Source of the DNA: Alphaproteobacteria bacterium HGW-Alphaproteobacteria-18
GTDB lineage: Bacteria > Pseudomonadota > Alphaproteobacteria > Caulobacterales > Hyphomonadaceae
Assembly (NCBI GenBank): GCA_002841155.1
Contig: PHEH01000004.1
Span: 62,001-126,000 of the forward strand
Reading direction: 5' to 3'
Length of the DNA: 64,000 nt
Under the pieces are notes generated by a model. It was not told the origin of the DNA and made no database searches. It saw nothing but the letters and a program-made list of their open reading frames with translations. Made by a program: the position numbers and the translations under genes. How positions within the stretch are numbered: position 1 is the stretch's first letter; every line of letters starts with the position of its first letter. Below, piece by piece: positions 26,801-35,343 of this stretch.

Positions 26801-28192
26801 TCAGAATTTGCTGGACGGATCGAAAAGGCCTGCAGGCATGAACACGCCCTTGCGCTCCATCTCGTCAACGAATTTCGGGCGCAGGCCCGTCGCCGCAAAA
26901 TGCCCCTGCACCTTGCCTTCCGGCGTGGTTCCTGTGCGCTCGAACTTGAAGATTTCCTGCAGCTGCACCACAGACCCCTCCATACCGGTAATTTCGGCTA
27001 TCGAGATGACCTTGCGCGAGCCGTCTGACAGGCGTGTCGCCTGAACGATGAAGTTCACCGCCGAGGCAATCTGCCCACGGATCGCCTCTTCGGAAATCTT
27101 CATACCCCCCATCATCACCATCTGCTCCAGGCGGGTGATCGCGTCGCGCGGATTGTTGGCGTGGATCGTCGCCATCGAGCCTTCATGGCCGGTGTTCATC
27201 GCCTGCAACATGTCAAAGGCTTCTTCGGAGCGCACCTCACCCAGGATCACCCGGTCGGGCCTCATCCGCAGCGCGTTCTTGACCAGTTCCCGCTGGCGGA
27301 TCTCGCCCTTGCCTTCAATGTTCGGCGGGCGGGTTTCCATCCGCGCCACATGCGGCTGTTGCAGTTGCAGCTCGGCGGCGTCCTCGATGGTGATCAGGCG
27401 CTCATCCGGGCTGATCGCAGCCGACAGCGCATTCAGCAACGTCGTCTTGCCAGAGCCCGTGCCGCCCGAAATCACCGTCGAAGCCCGGCATTTCACGGCG
27501 CCCAGGATAAAGTCCGCCACCGGTTTGGGGATCGCGCCAAACGCAACAAGCTTGTCCATCGTCAGCGGAGACTTGGAAAACTTCCGGATAGAGACGAGTG
27601 GCCCGTCAATCGCAATCGGCGCCACGGCCGCGTTCACCCGGCTGCCATCCAGCAGGCGCGCGTCCACCAGCGGCTGGCTCTCATCCACCCGCCGGCCCAC
27701 AGCCGCCACAATCCGCTGCACAATCCGCAGCAGGTGATCGTTGTCCGCAAAGCGCACGGGCGCGAGCTGCAATTTCCCGCCCCGCTCAATATAGACCTGA
27801 TTGCAGCCATTGATCAGAATATCTGCAATGGAATCGTCCTTGAGCAGAGGCTCAATCGGACCAAGACCCGTCATCTCGTCCATCACGGCATCGGCAAAGG
27901 AAGCCTCTTCGGCTGCCGAGAGCGCCATCTCCTCCTTGCGGATAATCTCGCTGATGATCCCGCGCACCCGGCGGCGCATGGTTTCATCGTCCAGCTTGTC
28001 GAGCGCAGAAAGATCAAGCTCGTCGATGAGCTTTGCGTGCACACGGAGCTTTGCGTCCAGAAGGTCAAACGAGGCCTGCTCGGCCTGCGTCTGCTTGGGC
28101 GAAGCCACTGGCGCGGCCTGCGGAACAGCCGGCGCGGGTACAGCTTCAGGCACCTTGGACGCGGCGGCGCCCGTAAATCCAAACCGGCTCAT
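26801..28192 (-). CDS. cpaF: Tad pilus assembly ATPase CpaF (TadA)
   Basis: A 463-residue secretion ATPase that powers Flp pilus assembly. The N-terminal 60 residues are a Pro/Ala-rich linker, then an N-terminal domain (MDEMTGLGPIEPLLKDDSI), Walker A GGTGSGKTT at about residue 240, Asp box ITIEDAAELQL, Walker B RMRPDRVILGEVR and His box GHEGSMATIHAN. All catalytic elements are intact. It overlaps cpaE by four bases. Confidence 0.96.
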   Translation of the reverse strand: MSRFGFTGAAASKVPEAVPAPAVPQAAPVASPKQTQAEQASFDLLDAKLRVHAKLIDELDLSALDKLDDETMRRRVRGIISEIIRKEEMALSAAEEASFADAVMDEMTGLGPIEPLLKDDSIADILINGCNQVYIERGGKLQLAPVRFADNDHLLRIVQRIVAAVGRRVDESQPLVDARLLDGSRVNAAVAPIAIDGPLVSIRKFSKSPLTMDKLVAFGAIPKPVADFILGAVKCRASTVISGGTGSGKTTLLNALSAAISPDERLITIEDAAELQLQQPHVARMETRPPNIEGKGEIRQRELVKNALRMRPDRVILGEVRSEEAFDMLQAMNTGHEGSMATIHANNPRDAITRLEQMVMMGGMKISEEAIRGQIASAVNFIVQATRLSDGSRKVISIAEITGMEGSVVQLQEIFKFERTGTTPEGKVQGHFAATGLRPKFVDEMERKGVFMPAGLFDPSSKF

Positions 28193-29406
28193 CGTTTCGC
28201 TCGCTTCGCTTTATGGCTCGCCTCAAGGGCCGCCAGCGTTTCTTCGGGCGCAAACTTGCGCACCAGCGTGGCCACATCGGCCACCAGCAGGCTCTTGGGC
28301 TTCACGTCCGCAATCGGCTTGCCGAGATTGACCGCCGTGCGCGCCGCGTCCCAGTCTGAAGTGATCGTCACATCAATCGTCCGCTCGATGGATTTTTCGG
28401 CCTTCTCCACCGGAAATCCCGCCCGGAACTGCTTCTTGGGAAACATCCGGTTGAGCACCAGCCGCGCCTTCGACCCGCCCGCACGCAGCGCGTCGATATC
28501 GCGGCACATATCAGCGGCCGCATGCAGGCTCGGCACCGTCAGCTCACTGACCACAATCGCCTGATCCACCGCCGCCATGACAGGCTTGGTCCACGGCATC
28601 ATGTGGCGCGGCATATCCAGAAGCACATATTCGAATGCACTGCACGTCACATCCAGAAGCCTCAGGATCGCCGCTTCACTCGCCAGCGCGTCCGCATCGG
28701 GATTGCGCGGCGAGGTGATGATCGACACTCCGTCCTCATGCTGCCAGCACCACGCCGCCAGAAGCCGCTCATCCAGCCGCTCGGGCGCCGCCGACAGCGC
28801 TTTGAGGTCCAGCTTGGGCACCGCCTCCAGGAAAGACGCCGTCATTCCATCGGCAAGGTTGAGGTCCACAAGGCACACCTTGCCCGGCCCCACGATCCGC
28901 GCCAACGCAAACGCGCTCTCGATCGCCAGGGTCGACACGCCCGCCCCGCCCACAGCCCCGCGAAACGCCCAGCAGACAGACGCGCGCGGCGTATCCTTCT
29001 CGCGCTCGGAAACACGCGCCTCACACAGCCGTTCAAAGGCCCCCGCAATTTCAGCGGCGCTCGCCGAAGACGGCAAGATATCAGACGCTTCAATCTTCAT
29101 CAGTGCCCGCACCATATGGGTTGGCAGCTGATCGGACATAACGATCACAATGCTGGATGGGCGCTCTACGGCAAGCAGCAGCAGCAGCTGGTCCCAGCCA
29201 GGCATGCCCTGCTCGATCAGGATAAGCCCGCCACCATGGCGCAGCACCGTTTCCGGCGGCGTCAGCGAACTGACATCAGCCAACTCCACGCAGCAAGGCG
29301 CAAGACCGGTGAGCACTTCCGGCCGCGCAAGTCCTGCCAGCGCGGATATTGGCCGTACCGCGCTTTCTGCAAGCGTCTTGTGAACGGCAACTGCCCCCTG
29401 GCTCAC
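28189..29406 (-). CDS. cpaE: Tad pilus localisation protein CpaE/TadZ (ParA/MinD-like)
   Basis: A 405-residue two-domain protein: a degenerate receiver-like domain (about residues 40-130, with IVIVMSDQLPTHMVRALMKIEASDILP) and a ParA/MinD-like domain. The P-loop position reads GAVGGAGVSTLAIE and lacks the usual Lys, and the later motif DLNLADGMTA stands where DLD-type motifs occur; reduced P-loops are common in TadZ. It probably sets the polar position of the pilus machine. Overlaps both neighbours by four bases. Confidence 0.9.
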   Translation of the reverse strand: MSQGAVAVHKTLAESAVRPISALAGLARPEVLTGLAPCCVELADVSSLTPPETVLRHGGGLILIEQGMPGWDQLLLLLAVERPSSIVIVMSDQLPTHMVRALMKIEASDILPSSASAAEIAGAFERLCEARVSEREKDTPRASVCWAFRGAVGGAGVSTLAIESAFALARIVGPGKVCLVDLNLADGMTASFLEAVPKLDLKALSAAPERLDERLLAAWCWQHEDGVSIITSPRNPDADALASEAAILRLLDVTCSAFEYVLLDMPRHMMPWTKPVMAAVDQAIVVSELTVPSLHAAADMCRDIDALRAGGSKARLVLNRMFPKKQFRAGFPVEKAEKSIERTIDVTITSDWDAARTAVNLGKPIADVKPKSLLVADVATLVRKFAPEETLAALEASHKAKRAKR

Positions 29407-29678
29407 TCTCCGCCTCCTGTGCCGCCGGCATCGGCCAGTTTCTTCGTCTTGCCTTCATTCAGCGCCTGCACCGCCTTGACGGCACGCACACCCGAATTCG
29501 ATTCAACCGGTCGTGAGTTGGGAAGGTTCACATCCCGGACAGCCTGCGCCGCAATGTTTGCCCGTGTCGCCTCGCCCAGGACAAACTGGTCCTGCCGGTC
29601 ATATGTTGCGCATCCCGGCAACACGCTCAAAAGCACGATGCTGGAAAGAAGGATTGTTTGCCTGATGGATCTGGTCAT
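29403..29678 (-). CDS. Short lipoprotein at the cpaD position of the tad operon
   Basis: A 91-residue lipoprotein (lipobox LPGC, Cys about residue 23). Its mature part is only about 68 residues, far smaller than CpaD of Caulobacter type (about 200). The pattern LGEATRANIAAQAVRD followed by GVRAVKAVQALNEGK resembles the short Tad-locus lipoproteins in other proteobacteria that read FGxAVRxNxAxQ and GxRAxxAxxxYxxG; that likeness is from memory. It may serve as the pilotin or periplasmic linker for the secretin. Sits between cpaC and cpaE, overlapping cpaE by four bases. Confidence 0.75.
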   Translation of the reverse strand: MTRSIRQTILLSSIVLLSVLPGCATYDRQDQFVLGEATRANIAAQAVRDVNLPNSRPVESNSGVRAVKAVQALNEGKTKKLADAGGTGGGE

Positions 29679-29680
29679 AG

Positions 29681-30979
29681 TCAGTTCCCTGAATGAGTGG
29701 AGAAACCGCCGGTAGTCTTGCCCAGCAGGAAGAATTCCGCTTCCGTCGGCTCGCCGATGGCGTCCAGCGGGGAAGCAATCCCTTCAGGATGCGAGTAGGG
29801 CTGTACGAGACGCGGCGTCACGATGATCACCAGCTCCGTCTCATTGCGCAGATACCGCTTGGACGAGAACAACGATCCCAGTATTGGCACATTGCCGATC
29901 CAGGGCGTCTGGCGCACATCATTGCTGTAATTGTTCTGCAAGAGGCCCGCCACGGCAAAGGCCTGACCGTCATGCAGTTCAACGGTCGTATCGGCCCGGC
30001 GCACGGAAATGCCGGGTATATCTATATTCGCGGCGCGAATACCATTGCCCCGGTCCAGCGCTGAAACTTCCGGACGCACCCGGAGGTTAACAAGCCCATC
30101 CCCCAGAACCGTTGGCGTGAAATCCAGGCTGACCCCGAACTTCTTGAACTCCACACTGATCTCGTTATCCCGGCTTGCCACAGGGATGGGAAATTCCCCC
30201 CCCGCCAGAAAGCTGGCCGTATCGCCGGAAAGTGCCACAAGATTTGGTTCAGCCAGTGTACGGATAACTCCTTTTTCCTCCAGTGCCCGCAACCGGATAT
30301 CGATATTCTCGCCGCCAACATTGGTGAACACTGCCAATGTCTTCTCCAGCAGCCCGGAAACCGTGCCGCCTTCTGTTCCAGCGACCACATCATTTGCATT
30401 GATCGTGTTGCCAAAGCCGATTTCGCGCACGGCGTTCCGGCTCGCCTCCAGGAAGCGCACTTCCAGCATCACCTGCTGGCTCTGCCCCACTGACAGGCCG
30501 TTGGCCACGCCGCCCGGCACATGCCGCTCTGCCAGCTGCAATGCCATCTCGGCCGCAGCGGCCGTCGTCACCTTGCCGTCAAGATACACCCCATCATGCA
30601 CCGCATACACATCAATTATCTCACCGGGCAACAGGCGCCGCAAATCTCCCCGCAGCTCGTCGAGGCCAAGTTTCACCTCAATCTCGATCAACTCGGCAAT
30701 GGAACCTGCCTCATCGTAGATGAGCACAGTCGTTCCGCCCGGCCGCTTGCCCCGCACAAAGAATGAGCGGTTGGAAGTCGGCATCGCTTCCGCGATTTCA
30801 GGATCGGCGACAACGATGGTGGCAAATGCGGCATCGGCCTCAACAACCGCCGATTTTCCGCGGCGAAGCTCCAGCCGGTCTGCCCCGGCAGGCGCAGATC
30901 TCTGGGTCCAGGCATGGACCGGCTGCACGCACAGCGCCACAAGAATGGCCGCCATCAGTATCCGGTTAAAGCGGCGCAT
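29681..30979 (-). CDS. cpaC: Tad/Flp pilus secretin CpaC (RcpA)
   Basis: A 432-residue outer-membrane secretin. After a Sec signal peptide (cleaved near VHAWTQ, about residue 24) comes the pilus-formation N-terminal domain with LRRGKSAVVEADAAFATIVVADPEIAEA, then a BON-like segment and the secretin domain with GEFPIPVASRDNEI, VSVRRADTTVELHDGQAFAVAGLL and the C-terminal LVIIVTPRLVQP. It would provide the outer-membrane pore for Flp pili. Start shares one base with the stop of cpaB. Confidence 0.95.
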   Translation of the reverse strand: MRRFNRILMAAILVALCVQPVHAWTQRSAPAGADRLELRRGKSAVVEADAAFATIVVADPEIAEAMPTSNRSFFVRGKRPGGTTVLIYDEAGSIAELIEIEVKLGLDELRGDLRRLLPGEIIDVYAVHDGVYLDGKVTTAAAAEMALQLAERHVPGGVANGLSVGQSQQVMLEVRFLEASRNAVREIGFGNTINANDVVAGTEGGTVSGLLEKTLAVFTNVGGENIDIRLRALEEKGVIRTLAEPNLVALSGDTASFLAGGEFPIPVASRDNEISVEFKKFGVSLDFTPTVLGDGLVNLRVRPEVSALDRGNGIRAANIDIPGISVRRADTTVELHDGQAFAVAGLLQNNYSNDVRQTPWIGNVPILGSLFSSKRYLRNETELVIIVTPRLVQPYSHPEGIASPLDAIGEPTEAEFFLLGKTTGGFSTHSGN

Positions 30980-31866
30980 CAGCCTGCTCCTTCACTCAGT
31001 TTGGAAGGCCCCGCAGGCGGCGCCACTGGCGTCGTCACATGCGTATCGTTCGATCCGTTGATAACGCGCACCGTCGCCGTGGTGGGCGCGCGCTGGATGC
31101 GCGCCGGGCGCGTCTGCGGCCGTTGCGGGGTGACTTTGGGCGCCTCCACGGCCTCGGCCAATTCCTCTTCCCGCCCGATCAGGGCCAGCCCCAGCGCCGC
31201 GCGCCGGCTTGCCGCCCCCAACAGCAGTGCGTCCTGCGGCGTGACCTCAAGTGTCACGGTGTTGGAAGGCCGCGCTCCCTCAAGGCCTTCCTCGAACGTC
31301 TGGTCAACGGCCAGAACCCTGACACCTTTCAGCACAGGCTGGGCGAAGACATGAGCCGAGCGGCGCGAGTCCTCCGGCGCGCCACGCGCATCTTTCTCTT
31401 CGACAAACTCGTTCACATCCACCCGGTCTCCGGGCAACACAAAGCCCGCAACGCCCGTGTCGTTGGAGACGACCACAGACACGGCCCGCATCCCCGGCTG
31501 GATGTTTGCCGCCAGCGTCAGCACGCTTCCGGTCGTATCCACCTTCTCTGCCAGCAGCGGCTCGCCCGCCACCAGAAGCCCGCGCGAATAGGCCTTCTCG
31601 CCAAGATCAGCGACAGCCCGCATTGCCCCCGGCGGAACAGCGCTCACCGGCCAGTCCCTCAGTTCGACCATAGACGGATCAATCAGCTTGCCGGGCGCAA
31701 TCGTGGTTTTCGCAACAGCGATCTGCGTCATCTGCATGACAGGCGCAGCGGCAATGGCGGCGTTTGCCTCCGGGGCAGAGCCCGCCATGAACTCCCGCCC
31801 GAAGAAAATTGCGCCCGCGCCAAGCGCAAGTGACAAGCCAAGACTTATCAGGGGTATCGCTTTCAT
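30979..31866 (-). CDS. cpaB: Tad/Flp pilus assembly protein CpaB (RcpC)
   Basis: A 295-residue periplasmic protein with an N-terminal membrane anchor (ISLGLSLALGAGAIFFG), an SAF domain (VAKTTIAPGKLIDPSMVELRDW and GLLVAGEPLLAEKVD) and the RcpC/CpaB domain (MRAVSVVVSNDTGVAGFVLPGDRVDV). It is thought to shape the secretin in the periplasm. First gene of a seven-gene operon that runs to tadC; no prepilin, CpaA peptidase or TadE/F/G genes lie in this window. The AT-richer 190 bases upstream probably hold the operon promoter. Confidence 0.94.
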   Translation of the reverse strand: MKAIPLISLGLSLALGAGAIFFGREFMAGSAPEANAAIAAAPVMQMTQIAVAKTTIAPGKLIDPSMVELRDWPVSAVPPGAMRAVADLGEKAYSRGLLVAGEPLLAEKVDTTGSVLTLAANIQPGMRAVSVVVSNDTGVAGFVLPGDRVDVNEFVEEKDARGAPEDSRRSAHVFAQPVLKGVRVLAVDQTFEEGLEGARPSNTVTLEVTPQDALLLGAASRRAALGLALIGREEELAEAVEAPKVTPQRPQTRPARIQRAPTTATVRVINGSNDTHVTTPVAPPAGPSKLSEGAG

Positions 31867-32054
31867 TCTGAAGCCCTCTATCGCGCAGTGTCTGCTGCGT
31901 GCCCGGCTACAGGTTTAAGCAATGGGTTATAAGGTCTGCTGAAAGAGACACGGATAATCTCCTCCGGGTGCGGAAGGTGAATTTAACCATACCTCGCACC
32001 GGTTTACTGATTATTATCCGTAAGCGGATGTGGTTAACCCGCGTAAACCATGCC

Positions 32055-33050
32055 TCAGGCGCCCGCGCCCAGAATGGCGGCATATTGCGCCACGTCGACA
32101 TTCCCGCCCGAAACGATGATGCCGATCCGCTTGCCCTTCATGCCCTCCGGCACGCCTTTCAGCGCGGCAGCCAGCGCCGCAGACCCGCCCGGTTCGGCTA
32201 CGACGCGCAGATAACGGAACGCCATCCGCATGGCCTGGCGCACGTCTTCATCGGAAACCCGCAAGCCCCCGGCCAACTGCCTCTGGCCCAACGCAAAGGT
32301 GAGGTTGCCCGGTTTCGGCGTCAGGATCGCGTCACAGATCGAGCGCGTACCCGGCGCATTGGCGAGGATCTCGCCTGCTTCCAGAGACCGCGCCCAGTCA
32401 TCATGCGCCTCGGGCTCAGCGGCCCATATCTGCGTTGCCGGGGACAGCTGCCCGAAGGCCAGCGCCACCCCATTGATCAGCCCGCCCCCGCCCGCCGGGG
32501 AAATCAGATGGTCGAGCGGTTTGCCCATCGCCTCGGCCTGGCGCGCAAATTCAAGGCCTGCCGTGCCCTGGCCCGCGATAATGTCAAAATCATCATAGCT
32601 CGGCACGATCACGGCCCCGCGCTCGGCTGCCAGACGCGCGCAGATCTCCTCGCGGTCTTCGGTGTTGCGATCGTAAGGATAAACTTCGCCGCCATCGGCG
32701 ATCACGCCGTCCACCTTCACCTGCGGCGCATCCGATGGCATCACGATGATCGCCGGCATGCCGAGCAGTCGCGCCGCCCGCGCCACGCCCTGCGCATGGT
32801 TTCCGGAAGAGAAGGCCACAACGCCTGCGGCCTTCCCCTCGGGGGGCACCTGCGCCAGCCGGTTCATCGCCCCGCGGATCTTGAAACTCCCGGTCACCTG
32901 CAAGCATTCGGCCTTGATCAGCAGCTCCGCCCCGGCCAGCGCATTGAGCGCCTCATGGCTGAGCACAGGCGTCTCCCGCACCACGCCGCGCTGGCGCACC
33001 TCGGCGGCAAGAACATCGTCAAAGGTAGGCAGTTTCAGCGTCTGAGTCAT
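32055..33050 (-). CDS. Threonine/serine dehydratase-like PLP enzyme
   Basis: A 331-residue fold-type II PLP enzyme. The PLP lysine is in VTGSFKIRGAMNRL (about residue 57), the Asn of AFSSGNHAQGVA binds the cofactor, and SPAGGGGLINGVA is the phosphate loop. There is no C-terminal ACT regulatory domain, so it is like catabolic threonine dehydratase or serine racemase rather than biosynthetic IlvA. It likely deaminates L-Thr/L-Ser to the keto acid, or racemises serine; the two cannot be separated from sequence alone. Its promoter side faces a repeat element. Confidence 0.9.
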   Translation of the reverse strand: MTQTLKLPTFDDVLAAEVRQRGVVRETPVLSHEALNALAGAELLIKAECLQVTGSFKIRGAMNRLAQVPPEGKAAGVVAFSSGNHAQGVARAARLLGMPAIIVMPSDAPQVKVDGVIADGGEVYPYDRNTEDREEICARLAAERGAVIVPSYDDFDIIAGQGTAGLEFARQAEAMGKPLDHLISPAGGGGLINGVALAFGQLSPATQIWAAEPEAHDDWARSLEAGEILANAPGTRSICDAILTPKPGNLTFALGQRQLAGGLRVSDEDVRQAMRMAFRYLRVVAEPGGSAALAAALKGVPEGMKGKRIGIIVSGGNVDVAQYAAILGAGA

Positions 33051-33097
33051 GGCGCCGTCCTAACCAGAAGAGTAGCGCTGCGTAAAGCGGGCAGAAG

Positions 33098-33247
33098 ACC
33101 CTCACCTCCCACGCCCTATGGGCGCGGGCCCCTCCTCTCCCGCAAGCGGGCGAGGCATTAGGGGTGCATGAGGCGGCGCGTTGAAAACCCCTCTCCCACA
33201 AAGCGGGAGAGGAGGGGCCCATTGCAACGCAATGGGAGGTGAGGGTC
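33098..33247. repeat. Palindromic intergenic repeat between galU and the dehydratase gene
   Basis: Outer inverted pair CCCTCACCTCCCA (about 33099) and TGGGAGGTGAGGG (about 33233) encloses a second pair, GGGCCCCTCCTCTCCCGC and GCGGGAGAGGAGGGGCCC, with short hairpins in the middle. Overall fold is a long, nearly complete cruciform of 150 bases. No transposase or target duplication is apparent. Confidence 0.8.
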
Positions 33248-33284
33248 AGAAACGGTCGAAACCTGCGCGCCCAATAAAATCAGA

Positions 33285-34157
33285 TCAAAGCCCCTGCGCG
33301 GTCTTCTTCACCAGCGCGCGGGCAAACTCCGCCGTGTCCGGATTGTCCAGCGCGTGGGCGAGCACGGCGTCGAAATAGCCGGTCTTGTTGCCGCAATCGT
33401 GGACGGAGCCTTCAAATTCGTAGGCGTAGAAGTCCTGGCTTTCCATGAGCTTTGCCATCGAATCCGTCAGCTGGATTTCCCCGCCGGCGCCCGCGCCCTG
33501 CTTTTCCAGGAGACCGAAGATTTCCGGCTGGAGAATGTAGCGGCCGGTAATGGCAAGGTTTGACGGCGCGCTTTCGCGCGGCGGCTTCTCCACCATGCCG
33601 GACATCTTGATCAGGCGCCCCTCGCGCGAGACCGGCGCGATCACGCCATAGGAAGAAACGCGTTCCTCCGGCACAGGGTCCACCGCGATGACATTGCCGC
33701 CCACCTTGTCATAGGCGTCGACCATCTGTTTGAGGCTGGACGGCCTGCCCTTCACGATCACATCGGGCAGCAGCACGGCGAAAGGTTCATTGCCAATCAC
33801 ATCGCGCGCGCACCAGACGGCATGACCGAGGCCCAGAGGCTGCTGCTGGCGCACAAAGCTGGCCGAGCCTGCCGGAAGGCGTGAGGCTTCCACCTGTTTC
33901 AGAATATCGGTCTTGTTCTTCGCGGCCAGCTGGCTCTCCAGCTCATAGGCATGGTCGAAATAGTCCTCGATGGCGCCCTTGCCGCGTCCGGTGACGAACA
34001 CGATATGCTCGATCCCCGCCTCTATGGCCTCATCCACAACATACTGGATCACCGGACGGTCCACGACCGGCAGCAACTCCTTGGGGATAGCCTTGGTAGC
34101 AGGCAGCACACGCGTGCCAAGCCCGGCGACGGGAAGAACAGCTTTTCTGACGCGCAT
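33285..34157 (-). CDS. galU: UTP-glucose-1-phosphate uridylyltransferase
   Basis: GalU, 290 residues, makes UDP-glucose for polysaccharide synthesis. Seen: the nucleotide-binding AVLPVAGLGTRVLPATKAIPKE at the N-terminus (shown here in part), VVDRPVIQYVVDEAIEAGI, LGLGHAVWCARD, LLPDVIV, the SGMVEKPP loop and TGRYIL. The frame is open further upstream, but the ATG at 34157 (MRVRKAVLP) has AAGGAG at good spacing and matches the family start. Confidence 0.96.
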   Translation of the reverse strand: MRVRKAVLPVAGLGTRVLPATKAIPKELLPVVDRPVIQYVVDEAIEAGIEHIVFVTGRGKGAIEDYFDHAYELESQLAAKNKTDILKQVEASRLPAGSASFVRQQQPLGLGHAVWCARDVIGNEPFAVLLPDVIVKGRPSSLKQMVDAYDKVGGNVIAVDPVPEERVSSYGVIAPVSREGRLIKMSGMVEKPPRESAPSNLAITGRYILQPEIFGLLEKQGAGAGGEIQLTDSMAKLMESQDFYAYEFEGSVHDCGNKTGYFDAVLAHALDNPDTAEFARALVKKTAQGL

Positions 34158-34241
34158 GCGCGTTAAACTCCTTGGAACTCGAACTGCCCTAGCGACATGA
34201 TCCGCCGCTGTCCAGCAAGTCGCCATTCAGGCGAAAACCGG

Positions 34242-34487
34242 TCAGGTATTGGCCTGAAGCACCAGCGCGGCAACCCAGGTCGAGAGGGCAACCACAAGCA
34301 ACATGGTGATGACGCGCATCATCTTGCGTTCGTTCTGGGCAGAGAACGCTGCCTCGATGCGGGACTGGAGAATGTGGACGGGCGAGTGATGGCCAACGCG
34401 CACAGGCGGCGCTGCCGCCGTCTCGCTGTCGGGCTTGGCCGCCGGCTTGTCTGGTTCTTGGTCGAGAGGTTTTTTGACGGCGTTCAT
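34242..34487 (-). CDS. Small membrane protein (81 aa)
   Basis: An 81-residue protein with a Pro/Lys/Ala-rich N-terminal half (KKPLDQEPDKPAAKPDSE), a short amphipathic stretch (HILQSRIEAAFSAQNERK) and one C-terminal helix (VITMLLVVALSTWVAALVL). Likely tail-anchored in the inner membrane with a cytoplasmic N-terminus. An overlapping frame of similar length has no comparable features. It lies just upstream of galU on the same strand and could share its transcript. Function unknown. Confidence 0.6.
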   Translation of the reverse strand: MNAVKKPLDQEPDKPAAKPDSETAAAPPVRVGHHSPVHILQSRIEAAFSAQNERKMMRVITMLLVVALSTWVAALVLQANT

Positions 34488-34507
34488 GGGTCACCCTGGG
34501 CTCTAAC

Positions 34508-34554
34508 TGTCCCGATTTGTCCCAAAGTGTCCCAAAACTGACCTAACATGTGCC
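34508..34554 (-). repeat. Phased GGGACA-hexamer run between the 81-residue protein gene and btuD
   Basis: On the minus strand GGGACA is repeated at a ten-base step (plus-strand TGTCCC at 34508, 34518, 34528) with degenerate copies at 34539 (TGACC) and about 34549 (TGTGCC). Non-coding. Same motif and period as the runs in thiL and at 48647-48755. Confidence 0.72.
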
Positions 34555-34593
34555 TAACGCGGCCCATAAAATTCCGCGAAATGTCAGTAAATG

Positions 34594-35343
34594 TCAGGGG
34601 CTGGCGCGCTCCAGGCGCCCCTTGGCATCCAGGCGCACCCCAAAAACACCCGCCAGCGTTTCTGCCGACAGGGCCACCTCAGGCGCTCCATCCGCCACCA
34701 GCACGCCCGCCTGCATGACGAGTATCCGCGGGCAGAACCGCGCCGCCAGCTCCAGATCATGCAGCACGACAATCAGCGTCCGCCCGGCAGCCGCTTCCGC
34801 CTTCAGCGCCGCCATCAGCGCCAGCTGATGGGCGATATCCAGCGCCGCGCACGGCTCATCCAGCAACAGGACCGGCGCCGGAGACGCCAGCAGCCGCGCC
34901 AGATGCACCCGCGCCTGCTCGCCCCCGGAAAGGGCCTGGAAGGATCGCCCGATGAGATGTGTTGCGTCCGCCTTGTCCAACGCTGCCACAACCGCCGCCC
35001 GGTCGGCTTCGCCCATCCGGTCAAAGGGGGCGGGCGCATCTGCAAACCGCCCCAGCGCCACCACATCCTCGGCCATCAGGTTCCACGCCACAGGCCGGGT
35101 CTGAGGCAGCCAGGCAAGACGCTTTGCCCGCTCCCGAACGGTCATCTTATCCGCCGGGGCATCGCCTATGCGAATGTCGCCCTCTGAAGGCACGACCCCT
35201 GCCAGCGCCTTCAGCACCGAACTTTTGCCTGCCCCGTTAGGACCAACCAGCGCCACCATCTCACCATCGCGCAGCCAGAAGGAGACATCCCGCACCACAT
35301 CCCGGCCATTCAGGGTTACCGTCAGATGCTCCGCCGAAATCAT
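34594..35343 (-). CDS. btuD: Vitamin B12 ABC transporter ATP-binding protein
   Basis: ABC ATPase of 249 residues. Walker A is LVGPNGAGKSS, the Q-loop follows in WLPQTRPVAWN, the signature is ALSGGEQARVHLARLL, Walker B is VLLLDEPCAALD and the switch His is in VLHDLELAARF. It belongs to the FecE/BtuD/FhuC group of importers for large metal chelates. Its place downstream of a cobalamin riboswitch fixes the substrate as B12 or a related corrinoid. Start overlaps btuC by four bases; last gene of the operon. Confidence 0.93.
   Translation of the reverse strand: MISAEHLTVTLNGRDVVRDVSFWLRDGEMVALVGPNGAGKSSVLKALAGVVPSEGDIRIGDAPADKMTVRERAKRLAWLPQTRPVAWNLMAEDVVALGRFADAPAPFDRMGEADRAAVVAALDKADATHLIGRSFQALSGGEQARVHLARLLASPAPVLLLDEPCAALDIAHQLALMAALKAEAAAGRTLIVVLHDLELAARFCPRILVMQAGVLVADGAPEVALSAETLAGVFGVRLDAKGRLERASP

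Noticed and set aside
32055-33050. Biosynthetic threonine deaminase (ilvA)
   Set aside because: No C-terminal ACT-like regulatory domain; length of 331 residues fits the catabolic/racemase subgroup.
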